The notes: generated from the sequence alone by a model not told the origin. Positions 1 through 4,960 are shown, counted from the first letter of the stretch. The stretch is 5,397 nucleotides of DNA from an uncultured Eubacteriales bacterium (GCA_949286815.1 CASEEB010000125.1:1-5397), one strand, 5' to 3'. A program made the numbers and translations.

Positions 1-199
1 CGGCATAGTCTGACCCGCGTCTGCCCAGACGCAAAGCCGAGGCAAACTCCTTATGAGCTCTCTTCCATCTTTCAAACGTATTTTCGGAAATGCCGGACCT
101 TTGCGCAATTTCCCTGTCCTCAAGTCCGTCCTGCGCAAGACGCCTCAGATATTCCTCACCATATCGCTCCATCCATTTTTCATACTTGTCTGTTTTCAT
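1..199 (-). CDS. HTH protein resembling phage terminase small subunit (partial, C-terminus outside window)
   Basis: I translated this frame by hand from the ATG at 199-197. It stays open to the window edge for 66 residues, so the C-terminus is missing. The N-terminus is charged and helical (MKTDKYEKWMERYGEEYLRR). A helix-turn-helix segment follows at about residues 21-47, with the core DREIAQRSGISENTFERWK and then KEFASALRLGR. This arrangement is known from small HTH proteins of Bacillota prophages annotated as terminase small subunits or transposase-like HTH proteins, which bind DNA to start packaging. The ATG overlaps the 3' end of the upstream gene by 20 bases. It has no clear Shine-Dalgarno sequence of its own, and an in-frame stop lies about 11 codons upstream, so translation is probably coupled to the gene before it. 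The packaging role is inferred. A transcriptional regulator is the main alternative. Confidence 0.72.
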   Translation of the reverse strand, partial: MKTDKYEKWMERYGEEYLRRLAQDGLEDREIAQRSGISENTFERWKRAHKEFASALRLGRRGSDYA

Positions 200-497
200 C
201 TTCGACCGAATAAACCGGATTGTTTTCCTGTGCTTTTACGGCTGATACGATATAGCCGCTCCCGTCTGATCTTATATCAATTTTATTATTCGGATTTTCA
301 AGCAGAGCTTTGAGGTCGCCTTTATCAATAATCACCTTCTCCTCTCTTGATATCAACATATAAACCAAAGCTTCAAGCAGCTTTATGATTTCATTCTGCC
401 CGTCCAGAGTCTGCCGGAGATTCTTTATCTGTCGGCTCTGACTTCGGAATTTCTCACCGTTAAAATCAGCCTGACTCACTTCTGTATTTCCTTTCAT
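180..497 (-). CDS. small helical phage-type hypothetical protein (105 aa)
   Basis: I do not recognise a named family. The protein has a polar N-terminus, then a strongly helical, possibly coiled-coil stretch at about residues 18-52 (RSQSRQIKNLRQTLDGQNEI, LLEALVYMLISREEK). A short alpha/beta-looking tail follows (KIDIRSDGSGYIVSAVKA), and the end is acidic. I chose the ATG at 497 because GGATGAT lies upstream at a workable distance. The in-frame ATG at 506 (three residues longer, MIIMKG) is preceded by an A-rich stretch with no ribosome binding site. The gene starts 32 bases inside the end of the cysteine-rich gene upstream, and its last 20 bases overlap the start of the HTH gene downstream. 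This is typical of compact phage operons and suggests translational coupling. Its place just before a terminase-like HTH gene suggests a phage accessory protein, but no biochemical role can be read from it. Confidence 0.75.
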   Translation of the reverse strand: MKGNTEVSQADFNGEKFRSQSRQIKNLRQTLDGQNEIIKLLEALVYMLISREEKVIIDKGDLKALLENPNNKIDIRSDGSGYIVSAVKAQENNPVYSVEDENRQV

Positions 498-678
498 AAT
501 AATCATCCATTATTTTTTTGAACTGACATTCCTTCCATTTTTCCGGATGACCGCAATATCCGTATAAAAGCTCGCGCCTTGCCAATTTGTCGGGAAAACT
601 GAATCTTGCGCATTCACACAGCGTTTCGTTAGATTTTCTGGTTTCCTTAAGATATGGACAGTATCCCGTAAAAGCCAT
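466..678 (-). CDS. small cysteine-rich, probably zinc-binding phage-type protein (70 aa)
   Basis: The first gene of the left-hand operon. It starts at ATG 678-676 after a strong ribosome binding site (AAGGAGAATAATC before ATG). The protein carries C7, C21, C23, C42, H44 and C51 in 70 residues, enough to bind one or two metal ions. It opens with a GYCPYLKET motif, then a conserved-looking RRELLYGYCGHPEKWKEC segment and a basic, tyrosine-rich C-terminal helix. Similar small Cys-rich proteins with a CPY start and a later YC...C pair are common in Bacillota prophages and integrative elements, often near packaging genes; this is from memory of the family type, not a search. Its last 32 bases overlap the next gene. 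The leader is about 90 bases, from the consensus promoter at 777-805. Function is unknown; metal binding is inferred from the cysteine pattern. Confidence 0.82.
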   Translation of the reverse strand: MAFTGYCPYLKETRKSNETLCECARFSFPDKLARRELLYGYCGHPEKWKECQFKKIMDDYYERKYRSESG

Positions 679-715
679 GATTATTCTCCTTCCTTTTTAT
701 CTCCTGTCTGACATT

Positions 716-772
716 TCAGTTAAGTTTTCTTTATCCTGTTTTGACAATCATTGAATAAATCGACTTAACTGA
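716..772. repeat. 10-bp inverted repeat pair at the transcript start (operator or 5'-end hairpin)
   Basis: TCAGTTAAGT at 716-725 is repeated exactly in reverse complement, ACTTAACTGA, at 763-772, with 37 bases between. The right arm covers the predicted +1 and lies four bases from the -10 box; the left arm is in the leader about 40 bases before the first start codon. The arms could be paired operator sites for a phage-type repressor acting through a loop. Alternatively they could fold in RNA so that the extreme 5' end of the mRNA is base-paired, which is known to stabilise transcripts. The sequence does not decide between these. Confidence 0.55.
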
Positions 773-776
773 CTGA

Positions 777-805
777 ATTATAGCACAAATGTTCTATTAT
801 GTCAA
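777..805 (-). promoter_or_regulatory. consensus sigma-A promoter of the phage-like operon
   Basis: On the minus strand TTGACA (805-800) and TATAAT (782-777) are separated by exactly 17 bases. A TG one base before the -10 adds an extended -10 motif. Both hexamers are perfect. The predicted transcript start is near 770, giving a leader of about 92 bases before the ATG at 678. A promoter this strong is usually held under repression, and an inverted repeat overlaps the start site. Confidence 0.88.
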
Positions 806-1031
806 CCCACAGACTAAACATTTTTAATTTTATGAAATTACAATAACGGCAAATACCAATCAATATGTCAAAACCAAAGAGATTTTGCGGGTCATATTTT
901 ATGGTTATCAAAAGAAACGTTTTTAAAGTCGCAGAAAATAAGAGAAAATATTACCTCTCACTGTCATAAAACAAGACAAAAAACACATCTCTCTTTATAC
1001 ATTCCCGTATGATTTTTGTGACTAAAACAAA
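806..1031. other. non-coding, AT-rich spacer
   Basis: No credible gene is seen between the phage-like operon promoter and the terminator of the hydrolase gene. A second TTGACA on the minus strand (871-866) lacks a well-placed -10 box. A 22-codon reading frame from ATG 901 on the plus strand has no ribosome binding site. A prophage boundary could lie anywhere here, but no integrase or attachment-site repeat can be shown. Confidence 0.6.
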
Positions 1032-1067
1032 AAAACCAAGGTCAATCAAACAAATGACCTTGGTTTT
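1032..1067 (-). terminator. intrinsic terminator of the ADP-ribosylglycohydrolase-family gene
   Basis: A perfect 13-bp stem (1032-1044 with 1055-1067; core ACCAAGGTCA / TGACCTTGGT) closes a 10-base loop. In the minus-strand direction it is followed by a T-rich run (complement of 1024-1035), and it begins about 70 bases after the gene's stop codon. The plus-strand side also ends in TTTTAATTT, so it may work in both directions and insulate the neighbouring phage-like operon. Confidence 0.88.
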
Positions 1068-1081
1068 AATTTGCACAGGGC

Positions 1082-1107
1082 GTTCATAATTTGTCAGCGC
1101 TATGAAC
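1082..1107. repeat. small inverted repeat downstream of the hydrolase gene
   Basis: GTTCATA (1082-1088) and TATGAAC (1101-1107) form a 7-bp stem with a 12-base loop. It lies between the stop codon at 1139 and the terminator at 1032-1067, so it would be part of the 3' untranslated RNA. On the plus strand it is followed by CCCCTTTT, which is only a weak terminator tail. It may help protect the 3' end of the transcript or have no role. Confidence 0.35.
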
Positions 1108-1138
1108 CCCTTTTAAATCGCCGATAAATGACAGAATA

Positions 1139-2602
1139 TCAGCCGAGTATTCTTATAGGTATAAACAAGGATGTGGGACGGCCGTCAACCGAAATCTCAA
1201 GTACAACTTCATTGACCGCCTCTGTTTTTTCGCCCGCGGTAATTCTGAACTCCGTTGTCGCCTCGCATTCATCCACATTGTAGACCCAAGTCGGATGCGT
1301 GTGAAGCGAATGTCTGCTCTCGGCGGAAAAGCCCTCCGGGCAGTACCACTTCAGTGAAAAACGTTTCTGTTCGGGAAATCTCGATTGCCTGAGCGATATT
1401 TTCCCGCATACGGTTTCCATAGGCGCGATTTTAGGCTCGCTTTCAAATTCGACCACAGCCTCGCACAAAATATTTGAATACCTCAAAGACCAACCCGAAT
1501 GCTTCAGCAGAGAATCCGCGATGTCCGAGCCTTTGTACGCATCGGGATCAAAGGCGCCGAAATCTGTCTGTCCCTCGCAGATGACGGCAGGATATCTGCT
1601 CGCCTGTGCCATAAGAGGAATATAAAGCGTTGTCGGAAGCAGATTCATAACCGTGTCTGTAAGCTGTGTGCAGGTCGCGGGGTAGCCGCCGTGACCTTTA
1701 AGCAGGCACGCGGTAACTATCTGATCGCCCAGATGCTTCTTCCAATCCTCAGGTATGCCGGCGCTTCCGTATATGATACCCATGAGCGCTCCGGCGGTAG
1801 CGCCCGTGCAGTCGGTATCATCGCCGCAGTTTATCGCGGTTATGAGAGTCTTTTTGAAATCACCCTCTCCCCACAAAAGCCCGATAACCGTAAACGCGAT
1901 ATTCGCGGGAGCCTGGAACCAACCGAGGTCGGCGCTGTCCTTCACCACCAGTTCCCGCACATCCTTCCAGTCGCTTCCCTTTTCATATTCCTCCATCACA
2001 AGACTGACACTTCTGTACACGCGGCTGTCCGACGGAATCTTGGTAAGAGCAAGAGACAGCAAAGCTTTCATATCGTGTACTACGTAAGCCATACTTTCAA
2101 GTGCCGCCGTAAAAAGCGCCGCCACGGTTCCCTCGCCGTGACCGTGGTCAACACAGGCGTCATAATAAGCGTATTTCATCGCCTTATCGGGCTGTCCGGG
2201 AAAAAGCGACGCCCATATCTCACTGCGTATCCAAGCGCCGTTTGAATGTTTCCAACGCAGATTGTCCATCTCGCCCGACATCGGAGGGAAAAATCCCGCT
2301 TTCATATTGCTCTTTCCGATTCCGTATTCGTTCCAATTTGGACCTATGTACGTTATCCAATACTCTCCGAGAACCTTTTCGTCTACTCCGAGAGGTCCCT
2401 GCTCCTCCATCGCCTTGAGCCAGATCAGCTGCAAATCAAGATCGTCATTCGGAAGCACCACGCCCTCCGCGGTGGAAAACCCTTTGATATCGTTGATCTT
2501 TTGCTGACCTTCGTACGGAGTACCCATAGTGCCTCCGATGTTTTTGCCTATCCAACATGCATAAATACGGTCCCTAAGTTCTTCACGGTTAAATCTGAAC
2601 AT
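1139..2602 (-). CDS. ADP-ribosylglycohydrolase (DraG/ARH) family protein with C-terminal beta-rich extension
   Basis: A complete 487-aa protein, starting at ATG 2602 after GAGAGG with a 9-base spacer. The N-terminal ~350 residues show the ADP-ribosylglycohydrolase fold signatures. These are the family-opening GKNIGGTMGTPYEG (19-32), the first metal-binding acidic motif PNDDLDLQL (51-59), a DHGHGEG motif (152-158) and the second metal-binding motif GDDTDCTGATAGALMG (260-275). DraG/ARH enzymes hold two magnesium ions with such Asp motifs and cleave ADP-ribose from proteins or related N- and O-glycosidic bonds. By motif alignment with ARH3-type enzymes, the usual Thr before the first Asp pair is Asn52 and the Thr after the second Asp pair is Cys265. 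Residues ~380-487 look like an all-beta domain (LKWYCPEGF, VNEVVLEISVDGRPTSLFIP), making it longer than the ~300-aa core enzymes. There is no signal peptide, so it is cytoplasmic. The substrate is unknown and no ADP-ribosyltransferase partner lies nearby, so a sugar or nucleoside glycoside is equally possible. Confidence 0.92.
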   Translation of the reverse strand: MFRFNREELRDRIYACWIGKNIGGTMGTPYEGQQKINDIKGFSTAEGVVLPNDDLDLQLIWLKAMEEQGPLGVDEKVLGEYWITYIGPNWNEYGIGKSNMKAGFFPPMSGEMDNLRWKHSNGAWIRSEIWASLFPGQPDKAMKYAYYDACVDHGHGEGTVAALFTAALESMAYVVHDMKALLSLALTKIPSDSRVYRSVSLVMEEYEKGSDWKDVRELVVKDSADLGWFQAPANIAFTVIGLLWGEGDFKKTLITAINCGDDTDCTGATAGALMGIIYGSAGIPEDWKKHLGDQIVTACLLKGHGGYPATCTQLTDTVMNLLPTTLYIPLMAQASRYPAVICEGQTDFGAFDPDAYKGSDIADSLLKHSGWSLRYSNILCEAVVEFESEPKIAPMETVCGKISLRQSRFPEQKRFSLKWYCPEGFSAESRHSLHTHPTWVYNVDECEATTEFRITAGEKTEAVNEVVLEISVDGRPTSLFIPIRILG

Positions 2603-2738
2603 AACTTGTAACCTCTCTTTTCAATTCAAATCTCAGATAAAAGCATTTGCCACGCCGGATTAAATCGCGTGACAGCGCTTTAGTATGCGCGCGGGAATAT
2701 ATCTGTTTTTCCGCCTCATCCGGATTTGTGTTGTATAT

Positions 2739-2767
2739 ATTGTATCATGCATGAAAGAATTTGTCAA
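2739..2767 (-). promoter_or_regulatory. sigma-A promoter of the ADP-ribosylglycohydrolase-family gene
   Basis: On the minus strand TTGACA (2767-2762) and TACAAT (2744-2739) are spaced by 17 bases. The -35 box begins right after the stop codon of the 73-aa gene upstream. The predicted start near 2732 gives a leader of about 130 bases, which contains a palindromic ATCCGGAT (2718-2725) and a second copy of AATCCGG (2661-2655). I recognise no riboswitch in the leader. Confidence 0.82.
2745..2754. promoter_or_regulatory. 10-bp palindrome in the promoter spacer, candidate operator
   Basis: TCATGCATGA is a perfect palindrome lying wholly between the -35 and -10 boxes of the hydrolase promoter, next to the -10. 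A protein bound here would block RNA polymerase. The site is short and in AT-rich DNA, so chance is possible. No regulator gene is present in the window to pair with it. Confidence 0.35.
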
Positions 2768-2989
2768 TCATTTATCGAAACAATGTATAAAATCATAAAC
2801 ATATTCGTCTATGCATATAATTGAATATTCCGATCCTCTCAGCTTATCGGCAAATTTTTCAATGCTCTTTTCCTCGAATTCGATCATGCCGTAATATCTC
2901 ACAAGTTTTCCTTCTTCGTCACAGATTTTCAAAGCATTACTCTCGTTGTCCCATTTTTCAACATTGAAAGTCAGATTTGGATTTTTCAT
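2768..2989 (-). CDS. hypothetical protein, 73 aa
   Basis: I do not recognise a family. The start at ATG 2989 is well supported: AGGAG lies upstream with an 8-base spacer, and a good promoter precedes it. The protein is acidic and has no signal peptide or membrane segment. Its order suggests a small alpha/beta protein: a beta-like N-terminus (NLTFNVEKWDNES), another strand (KICDEEGKLVRYYGMIEF), a charged helix (EEKSIEKFADKLR), then a strand and tail (YSIICIDEYVYDFIHCFDK). The stop codon abuts the -35 box of the hydrolase promoter and no terminator separates the two genes, so some read-through into the hydrolase is likely. The two genes could therefore be partly co-expressed, but nothing shows a shared function. 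Confidence 0.75.
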   Translation of the reverse strand: MKNPNLTFNVEKWDNESNALKICDEEGKLVRYYGMIEFEEKSIEKFADKLRGSEYSIICIDEYVYDFIHCFDK

Positions 2990-3043
2990 ACTAACATCTC
3001 CTGAATTAAATTTTGCATGTCATCCGCGCCTTTAACATTACAC

Positions 3044-3072
3044 AATATATCTACCGGACAGCTTTGCGTCAA
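3044..3072 (-). promoter_or_regulatory. sigma-A promoter of the 73-aa gene
   Basis: On the minus strand TTGACG (3072-3067) and TATATT (3049-3044) are 17 bases apart, each one mismatch from consensus. The predicted start near 3037 gives a leader of about 48 bases before the ATG at 2989. Confidence 0.7.
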
Positions 3073-3109
3073 GTATAACATTATTTGCACGTTTGCTTCA
3101 TGCTGTATT

Positions 3110-3118
3110 ATTATATCA
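3110..3118 (-). promoter_or_regulatory. possible second, extended -10 promoter
   Basis: The minus strand reads TGATATAAT here, a perfect -10 box with the TGn extension. No good -35 hexamer sits 16-18 bases upstream; TTGACT is only six bases away. It could give a longer transcript of the 73-aa gene, starting near 3103. The AT-rich setting makes a chance match likely. Confidence 0.35.
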
Positions 3119-3119
3119 C

Positions 3120-3635
3120 ACAGTCAAAGCCGAAATTTATTAAGAAATTTGACGAAAATCCGTTTTTAATATCGTATTTGAATTAAAATTAAATATTTTT
3201 TTATCTGATGCTGATAAAATGACATAAAATTCATTAAATTCGAATAATTTAAACAGAAAATTCGGTAAAAAATTCGTAATACTTTAAATATTATCAATTT
3301 TATTATTACGTCTATGTTATTAATATAATATGAATAAAATGTGTGCAAAGCAATTTTAAATGTCTTTGTGTCTATTTTTCTTAAAGTTTTATGCAAAAAC
3401 TTTTGCATATTATGAATATATTCATTTTTTGACGCGGAAATTTGATGATTTTGGCAATTACATTGTAATTTTAAGGTTAATAAAATTATATTCCGTGTGA
3501 AAATAAAATCATGTTGTTTTTTTATAATAAATTTTAAATATTTATTGCGTGATATATGAATAAAAGCCCATGGCAATTTATGACGTCGCAGACAAAAATC
3601 TTTAATTAAGAAATTAATTCCGCAAACACATAAAA
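3120..3635. other. about 500 bases of very AT-rich non-coding DNA
   Basis: Base composition falls sharply here compared with the hydrolase and lipoprotein genes on either side. A 161-codon minus-strand frame (3651-3166) runs through it, but it would have to start at a TTG inside the terminal repeat of the neighbouring element. It has no ribosome binding site, and its product is dominated by Ile, Lys, Asn, Phe and Tyr, as expected from translated AT-rich DNA. I see no RNA gene. Two adjacent palindromes at 3391-3425 are the only clear structure. Confidence 0.6.
3391..3425. repeat. two adjacent palindromes in AT-rich DNA
   Basis: ATGCAAAA-AC-TTTTGCAT (3391-3408) is a perfect inverted repeat with a two-base centre. 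Three bases later, ATGAATATATTCAT (3412-3425) is a perfect 14-bp palindrome. Either could be a protein-binding site. Both also lie in sequence so AT-rich that palindromes arise more easily by chance. Confidence 0.4.
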
Positions 3636-3780
3636 AAAGGGGCTGTCTCAAATTGATTTTTCAGGAAATTCCTTTTTAACAGTTCAAAAAAACACTTGCA
3701 TACCGCTATGAGTAAGCAAGTGTTTTTGTATAGGTTGCCGTTCGAATGGAAACAATCCCCAAACTCGAGACAGCGCCTTT
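3636..3780. mobile_element. 145-bp MITE-like element or IS remnant
   Basis: The left end AAAGGGGCTGTCTCAAATT (3636-3654) and the reverse complement of the right end, AAAGGCGCTGTCTCGAGTT (3780-3762), agree at 16 of 19 positions. The GGCTGTCTCAAA core resembles terminal inverted repeats I associate with IS1182-like insertion sequences of Bacillota; that likeness is from memory. There is no room for a transposase. Inside are a small palindrome AGGAAATTCCT (3663-3673) and a long hairpin (3688-3727). No target-site duplication can be defined with confidence, because both flanks are A/T runs. A non-autonomous miniature element mobilised by a related transposase elsewhere is the best reading. A decayed IS end is the alternative. 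Confidence 0.6.
3688..3727. terminator. long hairpin inside the MITE-like element, terminator-like on both strands
   Basis: AAAAACACTTGC (3688-3699) pairs perfectly with GCAAGTGTTTTT (3716-3727). After one A-A mismatch, three more pairs (TAC/GTA) lead to an 8-base loop. The stem ends in A/T runs on both sides, so both strands give a GC-containing stem followed by U residues. Being downstream of the lipoprotein gene (stop at 3888), it could terminate that transcript about 160-200 bases after the stop codon. If so, a mobile element is supplying the terminator. Confidence 0.6.
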
Positions 3781-3827
3781 GAAAATTAAACATTTTAGTG
3801 AAACCATATCAAATATATACATCGGTC

Positions 3828-3871
3828 ATTGCCGAAAGAATAACGAAATTAAATTCGTATTTTCCGGCAAT
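3828..3871. repeat. imperfect long hairpin just after the lipoprotein gene
   Basis: ATTGCCG (3828-3834) pairs with CGGCAAT (3865-3871). The inside continues as an interrupted stem (AAGA.TA.CGAA with TTCG.TA.TTTT) around a 6-base loop. It begins 16 bases after the stop codon of the lipoprotein gene on the minus strand. No U-tract follows, so it is more likely a 3'-end RNA structure than a complete intrinsic terminator. Confidence 0.45.
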
Positions 3872-3887
3872 TATATAAGCGTATATA

Positions 3888-4811
3888 TCAGTCTGCGGTT
3901 TCGGCTTCGTCCTCACTTTTCGGGAGCTCGGTTACAGTGTTGTTTTTAAGCAGATAATCTTTCATTTCCTCCTCCAGACACGCGGTAATTATCTGCTCGC
4001 TGAAATTCTTATCAATGTAGTCCTTCATATTTTCAAGATTTGATTCATCATACCCCACGCTTAAAAGAAAATCCGGAGACTGAGCAAGGTTATATGCCGC
4101 GTTTTCGGTTAACACACGGTCATAGTCATCATCCGAAAACATTATATTCTCACGCTGTATTATCGCGTAAAGAACCAAGTCTTCCCGAACAAACTGTCTT
4201 GCCTGATTTCTGACGTCGGCATATGTTGTATCAAACGCCGCGTATAGCTCGTCATCATTCTCATATTCAATCCCGCGCAGCAAAGCCAACGCTTCATATT
4301 GTATTCTTAGATCCGCATAATAATAGTTGACCTCGCTTTCGGGCAGCTTTTTAAACTCGCTTTCATCGGCTACCCTTGAAAGCAGGGTGTTCATTGCCAC
4401 CATACGATACAGCGACTCTCTGTACACTTCACGGTAATACTCGCGGAAATCCTCGGCGGAGGTACATTCCCCGTCAGAGACAACGGATGCCACCTCATCG
4501 GTTATTTCCTCAACTCCGTACTGTTTCTCTATACTATTGATAGCGCTGTCAAGCTCTTCGTCACTGACTTCGACATACTCGACCTCAACGTCAAGACCGG
4601 TATAAGCGGAGAGCGTTACATATTCCGAAAGATTCGCTTTCATATACTGAAATCTTTCCGATACGCCGCCGCCTCCGGAAGACGTGTTATTTTCCTGATT
4701 GTCAAGATCGGGAATATCCGCCGTTTCTTCATTCATCATCCGGTCTACCGTCATACACGAAGTCAGTGACAGGACAAGCACGACAAGTAAGACTGATATT
4801 GTTTTTTTCAT
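3888..4811 (-). CDS. trigger-factor-related lipoprotein lacking the FKBP domain (307 aa)
   Basis: The start at ATG 4811 is chosen over ATG 4826: GGGAG sits six bases before it and the product begins with a normal signal sequence (MKKTISVLLVVLVLSLTSC). LTSC is a lipobox with Cys19 as the predicted lipidated residue, so the mature protein is anchored outside the membrane. A Ser/Gly-rich linker follows (TSSGGGG, ~43-49). Residues ~64-100 (YVTLSAYTGLDVE, then VSDEELDSAINSIEKQYG) resemble the segment that precedes the FKBP prolyl-isomerase domain in trigger-factor-like lipoproteins of Clostridia. The sequence then passes straight to what looks like the post-FKBP linker and helical chaperone arms (ITDEVASVVSDGECTSAEDFREYYREVYRESL, about 103-134, then long helices to ~295). 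The tail is acidic. A holdase or folding-helper role for exported proteins is inferred; prolyl isomerase activity is not expected. No partner gene is adjacent, and the promoter is unclear, with only a weak TATATT at 4855-4850. Confidence 0.85.
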   Translation of the reverse strand: MKKTISVLLVVLVLSLTSCMTVDRMMNEETADIPDLDNQENNTSSGGGGVSERFQYMKANLSEYVTLSAYTGLDVEVEYVEVSDEELDSAINSIEKQYGVEEITDEVASVVSDGECTSAEDFREYYREVYRESLYRMVAMNTLLSRVADESEFKKLPESEVNYYYADLRIQYEALALLRGIEYENDDELYAAFDTTYADVRNQARQFVREDLVLYAIIQRENIMFSDDDYDRVLTENAAYNLAQSPDFLLSVGYDESNLENMKDYIDKNFSEQIITACLEEEMKDYLLKNNTVTELPKSEDEAETAD

Positions 4812-4826
4812 ATTAATCTCCCACAT

Positions 4827-4841
4827 GCCGCCGCAGGCGGC
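4827..4841. repeat. GC-rich hairpin just before the lipoprotein ribosome binding site
   Basis: On the minus strand GCCGCC-TGC-GGCGGC forms a perfect 6-bp all-G/C stem with a 3-base loop. It ends four bases before the GGGAG ribosome binding site of the lipoprotein gene. In the mRNA leader it could tune ribosome access or mRNA stability. It may instead be one unit of a dispersed repeat, as several hairpins cluster here. Confidence 0.5.
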
Positions 4842-4884
4842 GCAAACAGAATATAACTAAATCAAGATGTTATTCCACTTAATT

Positions 4885-4918
4885 TTTTCAGTGGAGAGAT
4901 ACAATCTCCCACTGAAAA
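4885..4918. repeat. 15-bp stem hairpin upstream of the lipoprotein gene
   Basis: TTTTCAGTGG (4885-4894) pairs with CCACTGAAAA (4909-4918). After a bulged A, GAGAT (4896-4900) pairs with ATCTC (4904-4908) around a 3-base loop. Neither strand has a U-run directly after the stem, so it is not a standard terminator. CCACT at 4875-4879 repeats part of the stem and allows an alternative pairing with AGTGG (4890-4894). Confidence 0.6.
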
Positions 4919-4929
4919 TATTGAATGGC

Positions 4930-4942
4930 GGGGCTTTGCCCC
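4930..4942. repeat. short G/C hairpin GGGGC-TTT-GCCCC
   Basis: GGGGC (4930-4934) and GCCCC (4938-4942) form a perfect 5-bp stem with a TTT loop, in an AT-rich setting. Similar GGGGCTTTGCCCC units are the sort of short hairpin repeat found scattered between genes in some Clostridia. Dispersal in this genome cannot be judged from one copy. Confidence 0.45.
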
Positions 4943-4960
4943 TTATTAAAAAAATTTTCG

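Noticed and set aside
53..313. 86-codon plus-strand reading frame
   Set aside because: Antisense to the HTH and helical phage-type genes; the product has no recognisable features and no ribosome binding site supports it.
866..871. Second TTGACA on the minus strand upstream of the phage-like operon
   Set aside because: No -10 hexamer lies 16-18 bases downstream; the best match is GTTATT at 18, too weak to call.
901..969. 22-codon plus-strand frame (MVIKRNVFKVAENKRKYYLS...)
   Set aside because: No Shine-Dalgarno sequence or promoter, and short open frames are expected in AT-rich spacer DNA.
1499..2245. 248-codon plus-strand reading frame and other plus-strand frames over the hydrolase gene
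   Set aside because: They are antisense shadows of a gene with clear family motifs, a promoter and a terminator on the minus strand.
1139..2602. Toxin-antitoxin or DraT-DraG type ADP-ribosylation pair
   Set aside because: No ADP-ribosyltransferase, macrodomain or nitrogenase-related gene is in the window, and the upstream 73-aa gene has no transferase motifs.
3166..3651. 161-codon minus-strand reading frame in the AT-rich tract
   Set aside because: It needs a TTG start inside a terminal inverted repeat, has no ribosome binding site, and its composition simply mirrors AT-rich DNA.
3746..3949. 67-codon plus-strand reading frame
   Set aside because: It joins the end of the small mobile element to the antisense of the lipoprotein gene, with no ribosome binding site.
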